Origin: Mycteria americana
Lineage: Eukaryota; Chordata; Aves; Ciconiiformes; Ciconiidae
Reading direction: 5' to 3'
Assembly (NCBI RefSeq): GCF_035582795.1
Contig: NC_134367.1
Span: 116,646,062-116,710,061 of the forward strand
Length of the DNA stretch: 64,000 nt
The stretch's first letter is position 1, and the number at the start of each line of letters is the position of its first letter. Both the position numbers and the translations under genes were made by a program. The notes under the pieces are model-generated. The model worked only from the letters and a program-made list of their open reading frames with translations, made no database searches and was not told the DNA's origin. Below, one piece after another: positions 13,201-25,200 of this stretch.

Positions 13201-16200
13201 AAGAAGCAGCCATCTCCAGTTACTTGATGCATTGCATGCAGGTATGTTACATGGCCCCATGCTTCCTGTGGAAGCAGCCCAGAAGCAGTGTTCTCTTGCA
13301 GGATGTGTCATGAGGCACCATGGAATGTACCACAGTTTAATTCATTCATGGCAGGGACCATGCCAATACCCACAGGACCTGACAAGTCATTCCTGCCAGA
13401 CTTTGCATCCTAGATACCATCCTCAGCAAAAGACTTATGAATAGTGCTCCAACGCACTCTGTTTTGTGGATGTAACGAGGCATTTGAGTTATTGCCATGA
13501 ACTTGAAAAACTGGTAACATGGTGACCCTAGAGTTTTTCCAGCAGCTGTTTCTTCAGTTCTGACAGCATTTCACTTTATTGCAAATCCGAGAGGATGTTT
13601 CCATTTCCAAGCATCAAATCTGTGCTGCCTCAAAGGCCAGTGGCACTAAATCTTAAAAAAAAAAAAATTGGTTTGAATATATTAAGCTAGTATAGTACTT
13701 GATTTGACCAGAAAGCAAACTTGAATGCTTAAATCCTAAGCAGCTAGAACTAAACTCCAACGTTATCCAAGTGGGTGTGCAAAACAGCGCCTAGCATCAT
13801 CTCAACTCAAACTGGTTGACAAAGCAGGCCAAAAAATTCAATTGCACCAGCAGGCCTGACAACTGGAAAGAGTAACTTTAAAAAGAAAAGCTGTCAACAG
13901 GACACCAAACTATACAAACTACACTGACACAATTCTGGTCACCACTTCAGAAGAAACACTCTCACCTTTGGCCTAAAGCTTTTGTATTCCCAGAAATTAA
14001 ACAACCCCTCTTTTTTGAAAGAGTTTACAAAACAGGTTTTGCCACATATAGGTAGCATCCTTTGTAGGCCAGAAAACTTGGGAGGATAGCCCAGGTGAGG
14101 TACAAAGATTCTGACAGTCAGAAAGAAAGCCTTCAGTGTCACAGCCTAGAGACATAAAGGGAATAATCCTATTGATAAAAGCATTAAGATTAGGTAGCTC
14201 CAAGAAGAGACACCTGTGTTTTAGCAAACAGATATTCACACAATGTATCTAAGCCTCTGCTTCTACATATTCACCAGACAACAAGTTTAACTTGATTACT
14301 TAAAACAGCCTTATATTCTTTTAAATGCATACTTCGTTTCAGCTGCAGTAATGTGTCGGTTTTGTAAACTAAGGTAGACTGTAAAATAGTCTGAAGCAAC
14401 ATCTGCAACTTCTCTTCATTCACTTGGAGCCTGACATTAACCACCTTTTCCTACCTGGAAGTCATCAGAACCTTAGCAGACCTCAAAGAACAAGTTGTAG
14501 CAGCATCTTTCCGCCAGTGCAGAGCATAGCTACCCAAAGCCTCTGTAAGCCAAGAGGCTTTCTGAACAAACAAGTAGAGTGGTCTTTTATCATTAGTTAT
14601 TTCTAAATAAGCAGATTCTTCCTATCACAAGTAGATAGTACTATCAAGAGCTTACACACAATATGCCTGTTAAAAGATCACAACATCTTGTTAATAGTAT
14701 TCTGCACCCCTGGAGCTCATTTAGCTCAGAGGGGACAGGAGAGAAGATTCATTTTAGGCCCTATTCAGTTCCAATTAGATTTCACTTACCAGCAGAAATT
14801 GGAAAGTCAAGTCCAGAGCATCAAGTTGGGTGTTTTGGTTGTTTTGGGTCAGCTTGGTTTGTTGGGGCTATTTTTTACTAGCCAGCCTAATATATCTGAA
14901 AGCTCCCAATCTACCTACAGAAAAGACCACCATTGCCATGAATCAAGCACTTTAGAGGGTGGAGAACTACAGTGTTGACAGCTGTGAAGGAAACTTGATC
15001 CATCCAGAAGAGCTGGTTTGGTAACTTCATGCTCAAGTTGCAGAGAACACCCTTCCCTTCAAGAGATTTTGAACTAGTTAGCAATTACCAGGACAGACAT
15101 TGCACAAGTTAAGCATGTTAACTGTAGAACAAGCGCTACTGTTCATCCCAGCAGCATAATCAGCATATACTAGCCTGTCACGTGCTCCTAGGCAGATGTC
15201 ACAACCTTTTTGGTCCTTTATACTACCTTCTGTCTGCTTACCCTGTTACTCTGGCTGGTCACTGTGTCAGGCAGCACTGGAGTACTTTGGAAGCCTTTCT
15301 AGAAGGCTTCAACATCCTGGGCAGAAGGATCACATTCCACTTCTAAAAACTACTTTCCGAGCAGTCTCTTAAAACAATGGTCAGGACAAGAAGTCCTACT
15401 TCACAGTCTGGTTTTCTGCAAAAGCTACGGAAGCATTGTAGTGAGTTCTGCAAGTAGTTCATAAAATAAACGTGCTGATAGCACTGTCAAGTCAGGCCAG
15501 GAGTTAATGAAATTCAGAACATGAAGACCTACTCCTTACTCCCCCCCCCCCCCCCCGCCTTTCCTCACCTGCCCCAGAACATGGTCCCAGTATGCTACTT
15601 GAAACTCAGAATTTAAGCGAGTTTGTCCTAAAGCCCAGTCTAAGGACCACAAACTGCTCTAGGTTCTTGCAATAGTCCAGTCTCAGCAAATCAAGCATAG
15701 GAATGGATGAGGACTAACTTTAGAAGAGGTGGTGTTCACAGAATGACCACCCCTACACTGAAGTGTTTCTAGCCAACTGGATAGTAATTTGGACTTGCAA
15801 AGCTCATGGCAGCCTCCCTATACAGGTCTCCATGACGACTCATTCAGTGCTGCTACAGAGGCAACCAAAGCAACAGACTTTTTTGGTTGGGGGTAGGTGG
15901 GTGGTGGTGTTTGTTTTTTATAGTGTCTTTGAGTGACACTTTGAGAAGTCCACTTCCATCCCAGTAATGGGGTTACGGAGCCAGCACATCCACCCCATAC
16001 ATTCACACCCAGAAAGTGGTTGTTTCAGAGGCATGGCTGATGGCTCCGTACACTGCATGTAGAACAGCAAGGCAACGCTGCTTCCTGCCAGAGTACTAAA
16101 GACAGGCTAGTAGATTCATCCAACTCACTCACAGGGTTTGTCTCAATGCTGTTAGAAATCCCCATGTGCACAGAAGACAACCTCAGGCTTTTAGTACATA

Positions 16201-19200
16201 TAGAAAAGCTCTCATCTATCAAAGCATATGGCACTAGAGCTCGTAGTGCAATGTTGCAGGCCCAGAAAGCCATAGCTACATTTTTCTTTTTTCAAGATGT
16301 TCATCTGACCTTTGGAACTTCTGTACTACTGAACTAACATACTCCAGACTACAGTCATATCTACCACTCTGGCTGGAGCTGATGCAAAAAGATCATCAAC
16401 GGGACTTGCCCCTGAAGTCTGCCATCCATTCAGGCCTATTACTACGGCTGTTCACTAATCACTCCCCACTCCATTTTGTCGTCTTCCAACCTGAATCATT
16501 AAATTAGAGCATGTGAGCTAATGCACAGTTCTGACTGTGCATAATCACCTCCTGACCCAGGTCCAACAGGCTAGGAGATACAAGAGAAGCAATACTGTAC
16601 AGCAAGACACAGAAACAGACAGACTTGAATGGAAGCAAATATAGCCAAAAGAAGATACTACCACTCAGTTAACATATAATCTCTTCACTCCACTCAGCAA
16701 CAACTACAGCAGGACTACTATTGACACTCATCAGCTAAGTATCCAGAACAAGCGCCGTTTGTTGAAATGCTAAGCCAGATTTTGAGAACAGTAGCTTCTT
16801 GTGTATGTACAAACAATATTTCAACTGAACAAACTCAACTAAATAACCCATTTCTTAAAGGATGAGGTAGAATGAAAAGCTAATTCCTGCCTCCCCTAAG
16901 TACACAGCTAGCAGCTGATGACCTGTTTGTTCTGCAGTGTAAGAACATGGAAGGGAGAACAGTCAGCTCAACCTGTGTGCTATGAAAAGAGACAGCTCGC
17001 TTTAAATGCAAGTTCCTCCCTTTAAGCACATTAATTGAAATAAAGTACCAACACAGTTACCTTTAAGTTTCAACCCAAATACAGTCTGAGCTTGTTAAAC
17101 ACATCACTCACATTCTTTCATGGCAAAAAAAAGCACACACTAATTGCTAAACTCAGTTGGGTTTAGATACAGTATATGGTTTTTATCAACAAGCACTGAA
17201 TGACAACTAGTAATTGCTTCTCTGGATAGTGGGTTGGACACAGACAACTGCACACAGATGCAGCACAATATTAAAATTTAAATCCCATTTGCTTTTTAGT
17301 GACTTAAGACTTGGATTATGAACAAAGTCTAAAGAAGTCACTTTTATTAATGTAGATGACTCTCATCAGCACTCCTATTTACTCTATCACAAGGAGTTAC
17401 AAAGCTCTGACTTACTAATGTATTGTAACCTGTCAATTTGCAGGTAAGCATTATGAGGAAGAGGAGGAGGAGGATGCCCTACCTGACTCAGATGCCCTGC
17501 CAGACTCGGATGACGAGGTGGATTTGGATAAGCCACGCCCCATACAGATTGTTCTTGCTCATGAAGATGACCATAACTTTGAATTAGATGAAGAAGCATT
17601 GGAAAAAATCTTGCTTCAGGAGCACATCAAAGATCTTAACATAGTAGTTGTGTCTGTAGCAGGAGCTTTCCGCAAAGGAAAATCTTTTCTGCTGGACTTC
17701 ATGCTTAGATACATGTATAACAGGGTGAGTAATTTGGATTTTCCCTGCAGGAGAAAAGTAATTGGTATTTTAGTAATTTACCTTTGTATTTGTTGACTTG
17801 AGCATAAATATAGCAGGTCAAATTTTTCTTACTTATTGGGGGTGGGGAAGCCAGCTACTCTGTGAAGAAGTGTATTTAAGTGACAGTTTTTCAATATAAA
17901 TTTTATTACAGTTATCAAGGGAACTTACTGGTGTCCTGATGTAAGTGGGCATGAGAAGAACTTGAATGAGGGAGTGTGGTGGCCTTCTAGTTGGGCTTTG
18001 GGGAAGGGCTCATCCAAGTGGTGGCTTGGAGGAATCTTGCTTTGACTTGATCTCCTGAAATCATATTGTAGCACTAGCTTACCCATTGTTGCAAAAAGAA
18101 GAATCTTATCAGGTAGCTGTTGGAGGACAAAATCTGCTTAAATATGAGGTATGGCAAAAGGGAGAAAGTCTCCTGTTTGCTGCTTGGAATATGTCTCTGA
18201 ACATAGTCCAGGAACTTTTAAAAATCCTTTTAAGTCATTGGTTAATGAATGCATGATCCAAAATTTAATACCTTCTCTTAGTTTGTAGCTTTTGGCTGGT
18301 GTTGTCTTATGTCTGCTATACTTTGAACTGTTGGCTGATGTGGGGTAGGGCCTCCTGTGAACATACACATCTGCCTGTCAAGGGTTGTGGTGTGTTTCTT
18401 TTAATCTGCATAGTGGATATTGACAATTCAGTGTTTTATTGCTTTTTGAAGCTCTTAAAAAAACAGAACTGATTCCTTTTTTGGTCACTGTTCTTTGGAG
18501 CTGGAATTCATGGTAGCAGAAACCAGCCACGACTGCATCTATTTTACCTTTGTGCTAGCTGGCTTGAGGAGAAATCAAGATGAACCCTACAGTTACAGGA
18601 AATATGGGAATATTGCAAAGAGCCTGCTGGTAGTTGGCAGATGAAGACTTCCTTTCTCTCACTCCCAGTAGCGCCTGCTATTGAATTCCTCTCACTTGTT
18701 TGCCAAGAGCTCTGTAAGAAAGACACTGAGGATATGGTAGGAGGAATACAGAGTAGCAAGCTGGTGCTCCCAACTTCTTAAGACTCTTTTAACCTATGGA
18801 AGAATAAATGTTTCATTGATATAGCTGTTCAGTGGATGGCCTTTTGTGTGTGTATATAAACCCTCTCTAGTGTCCTGTTTATATTAAAAACAAAAAAACA
18901 AACAACCCCCCCCCCCCCCCCCCCCAAACAAAAAACCTGAACTCCCAAGAACTATAGCAATCTGAGCTAGATGGTGGCTGGATAGAGGTAGTGCTAGTTC
19001 CTTCCAAAAATAGAAGGGGTGGGCTTTAAGCAAATACTCTAACTTTCAGATTGTGAAATAAAACAGAAATTCATAAAGCAAAATGGATTGAAATACTGTT
19101 TCAGCCTGGTGTAATATCATGCCTCTCTGTTCCCTTTATTGTGCAATCACTTTTTTCATTTTCTATAGGTGTCCTTCAGAATACCATTTATTTCACTTAA

Positions 19201-22200
19201 ACTGAAGATGAAGGCAAACTTGGCCATCTACTGTAAAAACTATCTCTTACCAAAAAGCAGAGAGGTCTTGCTCTCCATGTGCTGCTTCTGGCCAAGCATT
19301 TGCATTCTGAAGCTGTAATGCTTGCAGGCCCTTAGCTGAGCTGATCCAACTCAATGATGCATCAGAAGACACTGCACTTTGACAAATTGTTTTCCTGCCA
19401 GCTCAGTGATGTAAACTGGCTTAGGGAAAGAGCTTTACAAGCATCAGAGCTGCTGCAAACTGATTGATGGGAGTTGGGGATGAGAGAAGATAAGTGCAAT
19501 CCCTCCTCTTTTGAGCACTGCTGAATTGTATCAAGTTAAATGGTATCCTCTATGCTTATGCAAATTTCAGTACAGGAGGGGAGGCCTTGGTATAGTTTTA
19601 TAGTACTCTAGTCTGATTGCTCCATCTTCAGTCAGGCTTAATTACAAGTCTGTATGTTCTGTGAACTAAATATTGGATCCTGCACAAAATACTAAAGCAT
19701 CTGCATTCAGTTCATACACTAATAAAGCAATTTTGGGATATCTTCCCCTGTGGATATTAACACACATGATGAAAAACTTGCCAAGATACTTCAGAATCCC
19801 ATTTTCTTGTCTTAAACCAAGAGCTGGAGGTCATGTGAAAAGTTACCATTCTAAAAATCTCACTTGTGCCAATTGAAGTCACAGGTAGGATTTTGGCATG
19901 GCTGAGATTGGTCACTAACTTCAGGGAGGTGGGCATCTCATTTCAAGCACTGATACTTAGTGTTGTTATTGCTCGTTTGACATGGAACAGGATAATCTAC
20001 CACAAAACAGCAGCAGTTGCGTACTCAGCAAGCTGCTGCAAAGATCCTGTGATCTTTGTGGCAGTTTAAGCCTTATTAAGAGTTGGGTGCAGTTAACACT
20101 AGTAAATTTAGATATAAAAGCTTTTTTTACAGGAGTATAACCTTCTTAGTTTGTATTAATCTGCAGGGTGCACTGTGTACTAATGGCACTATGCGAATAA
20201 AGCTGCATTGGTCCTTTCCTTAGTGTGGAATACATTTAGAGAGGTTATCTTTTAGGTGACTGATACAAAATTGTAGTGCAACTTCTAGCTTGATTTCATG
20301 TAGGAACAAAGTCTTTTTTTCCTCCTCCCATCTCTTGAATATCTTTCAAGCCAACTGGATGGATGGAGACTGTTAAAATACTGAGTTTTAACTAAGGAAA
20401 GATGGAGGTAACAAGCTAGGAGTGCTTCAAACTGATGCAAAGGTTAGTCAGAGACAGGCTTAAGTGCATCATCCACAAGATGAAGCAGCTTCAGCTGAAG
20501 TTGTGCCTGTTAAGACACCAAAGTCTCCTGTGACATTAATCACATACGAAATCAAATGTGGTCATATCTAGTGCTCATTGAGGTTCTTGTCAAAAGATTT
20601 GTGTGGTTGTTGTCTGAATTGTTACAAATAAGGATAATTTCTGGACCAAGCTGGGAAAAAGTATTCTTGTATAAATGACAAATGGAACATACTGTTGAGT
20701 AATGTAGCAAATTCTTTTTCAAAAGTGGAAAGCTACTGTCCATTGACATATACCTGTGAAATATGATTCAGCATTGCAAAACTGTTTCCTGGAGTGTACA
20801 GAAGCCCAAAGTAGGCCTGGAGCTTAGATTTCTAGAGTGGTCAGATGCATAAGCATCTTCTGCAATAAAAAAACTCCAGGGGAAAGCTGTTCAGATTTTG
20901 CTTATTCTCTCTGGTAGAGGTGTATGTGCATGACAAAACAAAAAAACCCCAACAACCAACCTACCTGTAAAGAGTTTTAGTTCTCTTCACTTGGATACCT
21001 GTGTTCACTTTCTGAATTTTAACTGCTCATCTCATTTACTTTCGCCATGTCTGATCCAAATAGCAGAGCTGAATAGTGTGCACTTAGCATTTGGGAGAAT
21101 GCTGGTGGAGAACTATTTGATTGCCTTTCCCTCTTAGTCTGGCTTGCTCTGCATGCTGCTAGGCATAAGGAATGTGTGCAGGTTTTTTCCCCATCCCCCT
21201 TTAGAAATAAGCAGTTTCACTTATTTGTAGTAAGTATTTCTATTCTGTACAGAACAGAAACAGGGTGCTCATGCTGTTTTCTGAGATGTGAAGAGATGTC
21301 TTGCGCTCTTTTCTGAAAACTGCCAGTGCAGAGTCAGCAAAGTAGAGACCATAGCCTAGTGAATTGAGAAGTCTCCCCTTTGACCTTTCTCAAAGAGCAC
21401 ACTTTCCTGGCTGGTAATCTTCTCTGGGTAGTCAGAGGCAAATTCATTAAATGTCTCTTTCTGTTCTGCCAGCATGCTGTGTTCTAGCCTGTGAAAAAAA
21501 GGTTTTTCTCTAAGCCCCCTCATCAGTTAAACTACTGTCTGCCTATCACTTCTGTCTTGTAGGATTTCAGTATATATAAACCTATCACAGTGAAACTTCC
21601 TCAGGGTGCCTGTTCATGCTCCTTACTTGCCCAGTACATAAACTACATTTCTGGGTCAAATGTGCTCATATAACAGCTGGATTCTTCTGCGAGAGCCACT
21701 GTTCCCTGTGTTGCCAGTCCTTGAGGACTGAAGACCTCGTTACAGTACCATCAGCCAGAAATGTTAGCTGCAAACTGTACTTGACTCTCTGATAGTGGGC
21801 AATGTGCCAATAAAAGTTTAATATGGATGGGTTGATTGACATGTATCAAACTCTCAACGTGACCTTTTCTCTTGAATCCTAATCACTTAGGAAAAAGTAT
21901 TTTGTAAGTGACAAGTATAGATTGTAGATGATCTGGTCCTTGCCTGTTCTCTTTGGCTTCTGCAAGCTGGCGCTGGGAGTCGTACTGGCCCGTGTTAGTT
22001 AGATGCTTAGCTAGTTTCCGCAGTTGACCTGTTTGTGAGGGGGAAGGGAGACGATTAAGTCAAGATCAGTTTTTTGTTCCTTGGAGAGGTTTAGCTGTTT
22101 CTGTGTTAAAATACATGCTATTTACAACTGTGTTCGAGTTAAGTTCTCAACTGTGAGAGAAGAGCATGAGTGTGAAGTGGAATCGATGGACAAAACTGAG

Positions 22201-25200
22201 CTGTTCTCATTAGCTCTGAGTGCTTGAGACTTGAAAGCTGAGCACATATACTCTTCAGTGTCTGAAGAATTGTGCAACTGCTGAAATACAGTAGACTTGA
22301 ACAACGTTTCTTTGTGGATGATCCTTGAAACACAGCAGAGTAGCGTTGTGTTTTAATATTTTGTGTAGTGTTGTCAATTGGCTTTGAGGAAAATGAGAGA
22401 ACAATGTGGAAATCTGCTAAAACATAGCATGTTAAAAAAAAAAATGTCCTTGGTTTTAAATAAGTTTCTCCTGTTGTTTTGTAGACTTCTCCTTGCTGGA
22501 TAGGTGGAAATACTGAGCCATTGACTGGGTTTACATGGAGAGGTGGATGTGAACGGGAAACCACTGGCATTCAGATTTGGAGTGAAGTGTTTGTAATTGA
22601 TAAACCCAATGGAACAAAGGTAAGTGCTTGACTTAAATAGGTGTATGTAAAGATTTTTGCCTCTGTGTGTATACCTTTAATGCCATGGGTTTCATGGAGG
22701 CAGTTCAAACATCAGTTGCTTTCCTTTGCATTCAGTAGCTGCAGAACATATTTAGAAACCTTATATCAGTGCAAATATGAATTTTCCTGCTGGGTTGTAA
22801 GATTTAATCTCCAACAATAGTCCCATTCTGAGACTACTTTGTTTTGGCAAAGTCTACTTTGTCCAGGCTGATGGGTGGGTTATCCTGTCTTGTAAAACTG
22901 TGATGGCTATCAATACCATATGTAGACAAATGCTGTGATAAGAACAGCTGTGTAACAAACACTGTTTTTTGGGAGGTGAGAATGTGTTCTAGCTTGTAGC
23001 TGTTCTAGTGGAAGCTGGTCCTTCCATATAGTTTAACAGGTGGTCTGTAAAAAAGGCTTGGGTGGGATAAAAGGCTCTAACTCTGATCTAATTAAAGCTG
23101 GTGCATCTTTTTTAACTCTAAGTCAGTTTAACTACAAATTTTGGTTGTAGGTGTTTATCTTCATGCTGAAACAAAGTGTTAATGTTGTTAATAAATATTT
23201 ACTCCACAATACTGGTGGTGTATCTTGACCTATTCATGTTCTCCTGAACCATAAGCTCTTAGTTATTTAACTTTCATATCCTTTGCATTTGCAAAGGAAA
23301 CATCTGATGGCCGATTAATATGGGACAATGATCTTAAACAGATAGTGGCTTAGGGGTGTGCAGGAAGTTTTATCAAATTTCACAGCTAACCAAGCAGTTC
23401 TCTAGCTAAAAAACAGTTAAGTTGCAAGGATCTCTTTGTGCTCTGGGGACAAATCACTCACTTGTTCTTGCTTGTCAGTCATCTCTAACTGAAAGAGAAG
23501 GGAATTGTAGTAGATACCAAAGATGGGAATTGGACAGACTAACTTTTATCATTAAGATCACTTCATTCCTTGTCATTCCAGCAGACAGTCAGTATCAATT
23601 ATCTTGTTTTCTTCTGAAAATTATTATTTTAAGATAGATATATTTTTAAAAGTAACCATCTCATTCTTAGCTCTAATGAACTATGCCGGATTGTCAGCTG
23701 AGACTGAAGTTCTTCCAGTGAATAAGAGCTGCCTGTTACTCTGCACTGTACCCCTACTGGGCTGAGGGAGGCTGTTCCTGTGGGAGAGGGTAACTAATGT
23801 AGCAAGGCTAAGAACTTAAGGCTGATGACATGGCCCTCTAGTTGTTGCTTACTCAGCTGTAGGTGTGTATAGGCGTGTGCACAGGGAGCTGACTGAGGTT
23901 TAATAAGTATGTATAAGGGCAGAGACTTGCTGTACTTGAAACAGAATTTATCCCAATGGCCTGGAGTTTGAAAGTGTTAACAATTTGGTTAAGTATTGCT
24001 GCTCTTTAAAACTCTCTAGGTTGCTGTACTACTCATGGATACCCAAGGTGCCTTTGATAGCCAATCCACTATCAAAGACTGTGCAACGGTTTTTGCTCTG
24101 AGCACCATGACAAGTTCTGTCCAGGTAAGAATACCTGTGCTGGCAAATAGCAGCAGCTATAGGAACCTTCTGTCCTGAACATGCAAAGAATATCTCTCTA
24201 GCCATGGTTTGAAAGTTCACCTGCATATCTTCCTCCAACTATCATTTAAGCTTTCGTACTTAATGTCTTATTTTCAGTGTAGTATACTGCATAAGTTTCT
24301 CTGTGGAATTGAGGTTATCCAAGGCCAAGCTGAGTTAAATTGCTGATGGAACTGGGGAATCCCAAAAAAAGATGTCAAAGTAGCAACCGCTTCTGTACAG
24401 ATGTGTTGCAGAATCTTTTTTAAGACTTTAGATACCATTTGAAGTGAAATTACACTGTGATCAGCTAAGCTTACAATTGCTGCTACTGTTAGACTTCTGA
24501 CAATTCTCTTGTGCTATGCCCAAAACTATTTTTAAGCTTGTGCCTTAAATGTGCCAAAAGTGAGCAGGTTTTTGAGGGATGACAAGTGACCTTCTTCAAA
24601 TGTGCTACAACATGAAATTAACAGGAGTATGTAGAACACTAATTCTGCCTTGTGGGGTTGTTTTCTGCTGGGCTTTTTGTTTGTTTGTGTGGCTTTGTTT
24701 TGTTCCTGTGGTTAGGATAAGTTGTGGGTTATTGATGCATCTTCGAGTTTACTGCTGTTCAGTATTCATGCTATTGAAACAGTCATGAGCTCCCTGGATA
24801 AATTCAGATTTCTCTGGGAAGATTTGAAAGCAAAAAATCGTGGTGAACTAACTACCCAGTCATTTCTGGGTTGGAGATACAGCTGCTGGATCACTGAATC
24901 CTAGAGCACTTGTACTTGAGGATGACAAACAGATGTGCCCTTCTCAGTCCTCCTGTCTCACACCTATGTGGTGATTTGAAGCATTCAGCAGTCTTCTCCG
25001 ATTCCTTTATGGCTTGCTTCCTTGGAGAGAAGCTGTTGTAAGAAGGATTAGGGTAGTCAGCAGTGATTTTGTCCCTAGCACTTTATATAAAGGAAGTGGC
25101 TTTTGTTTGAAATGCATTCTGTGACACCTTTCTAGTTGCTGACTTTTAGGTAGCTAGACTTTTCTGGAGCGAGTAAAAATACTCAAGATACCTAAAAAAG

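Larger units (their letters stand above)
1274..17443 (+). other. ATL2: ATL2 intron 1 (16.2 kb)
   Basis: No conserved coding exon was recognised. It holds the tail of the CpG island, a (TTG)n tract at about 9757-9786, poly-C runs at 11688-11714 and 15541-15556, and a segment from about 12.5 to 17.4 kb with inverted strand composition (separate entry). The open frames inside look spurious. Confidence 0.8.

Noticed and set aside
12780-13670. Possible processed gene copy ending in the A-run at about 13654
   Set aside because: No AATAAA at the right spacing, no recognisable parent protein on the plus strand and no target-site duplication seen.
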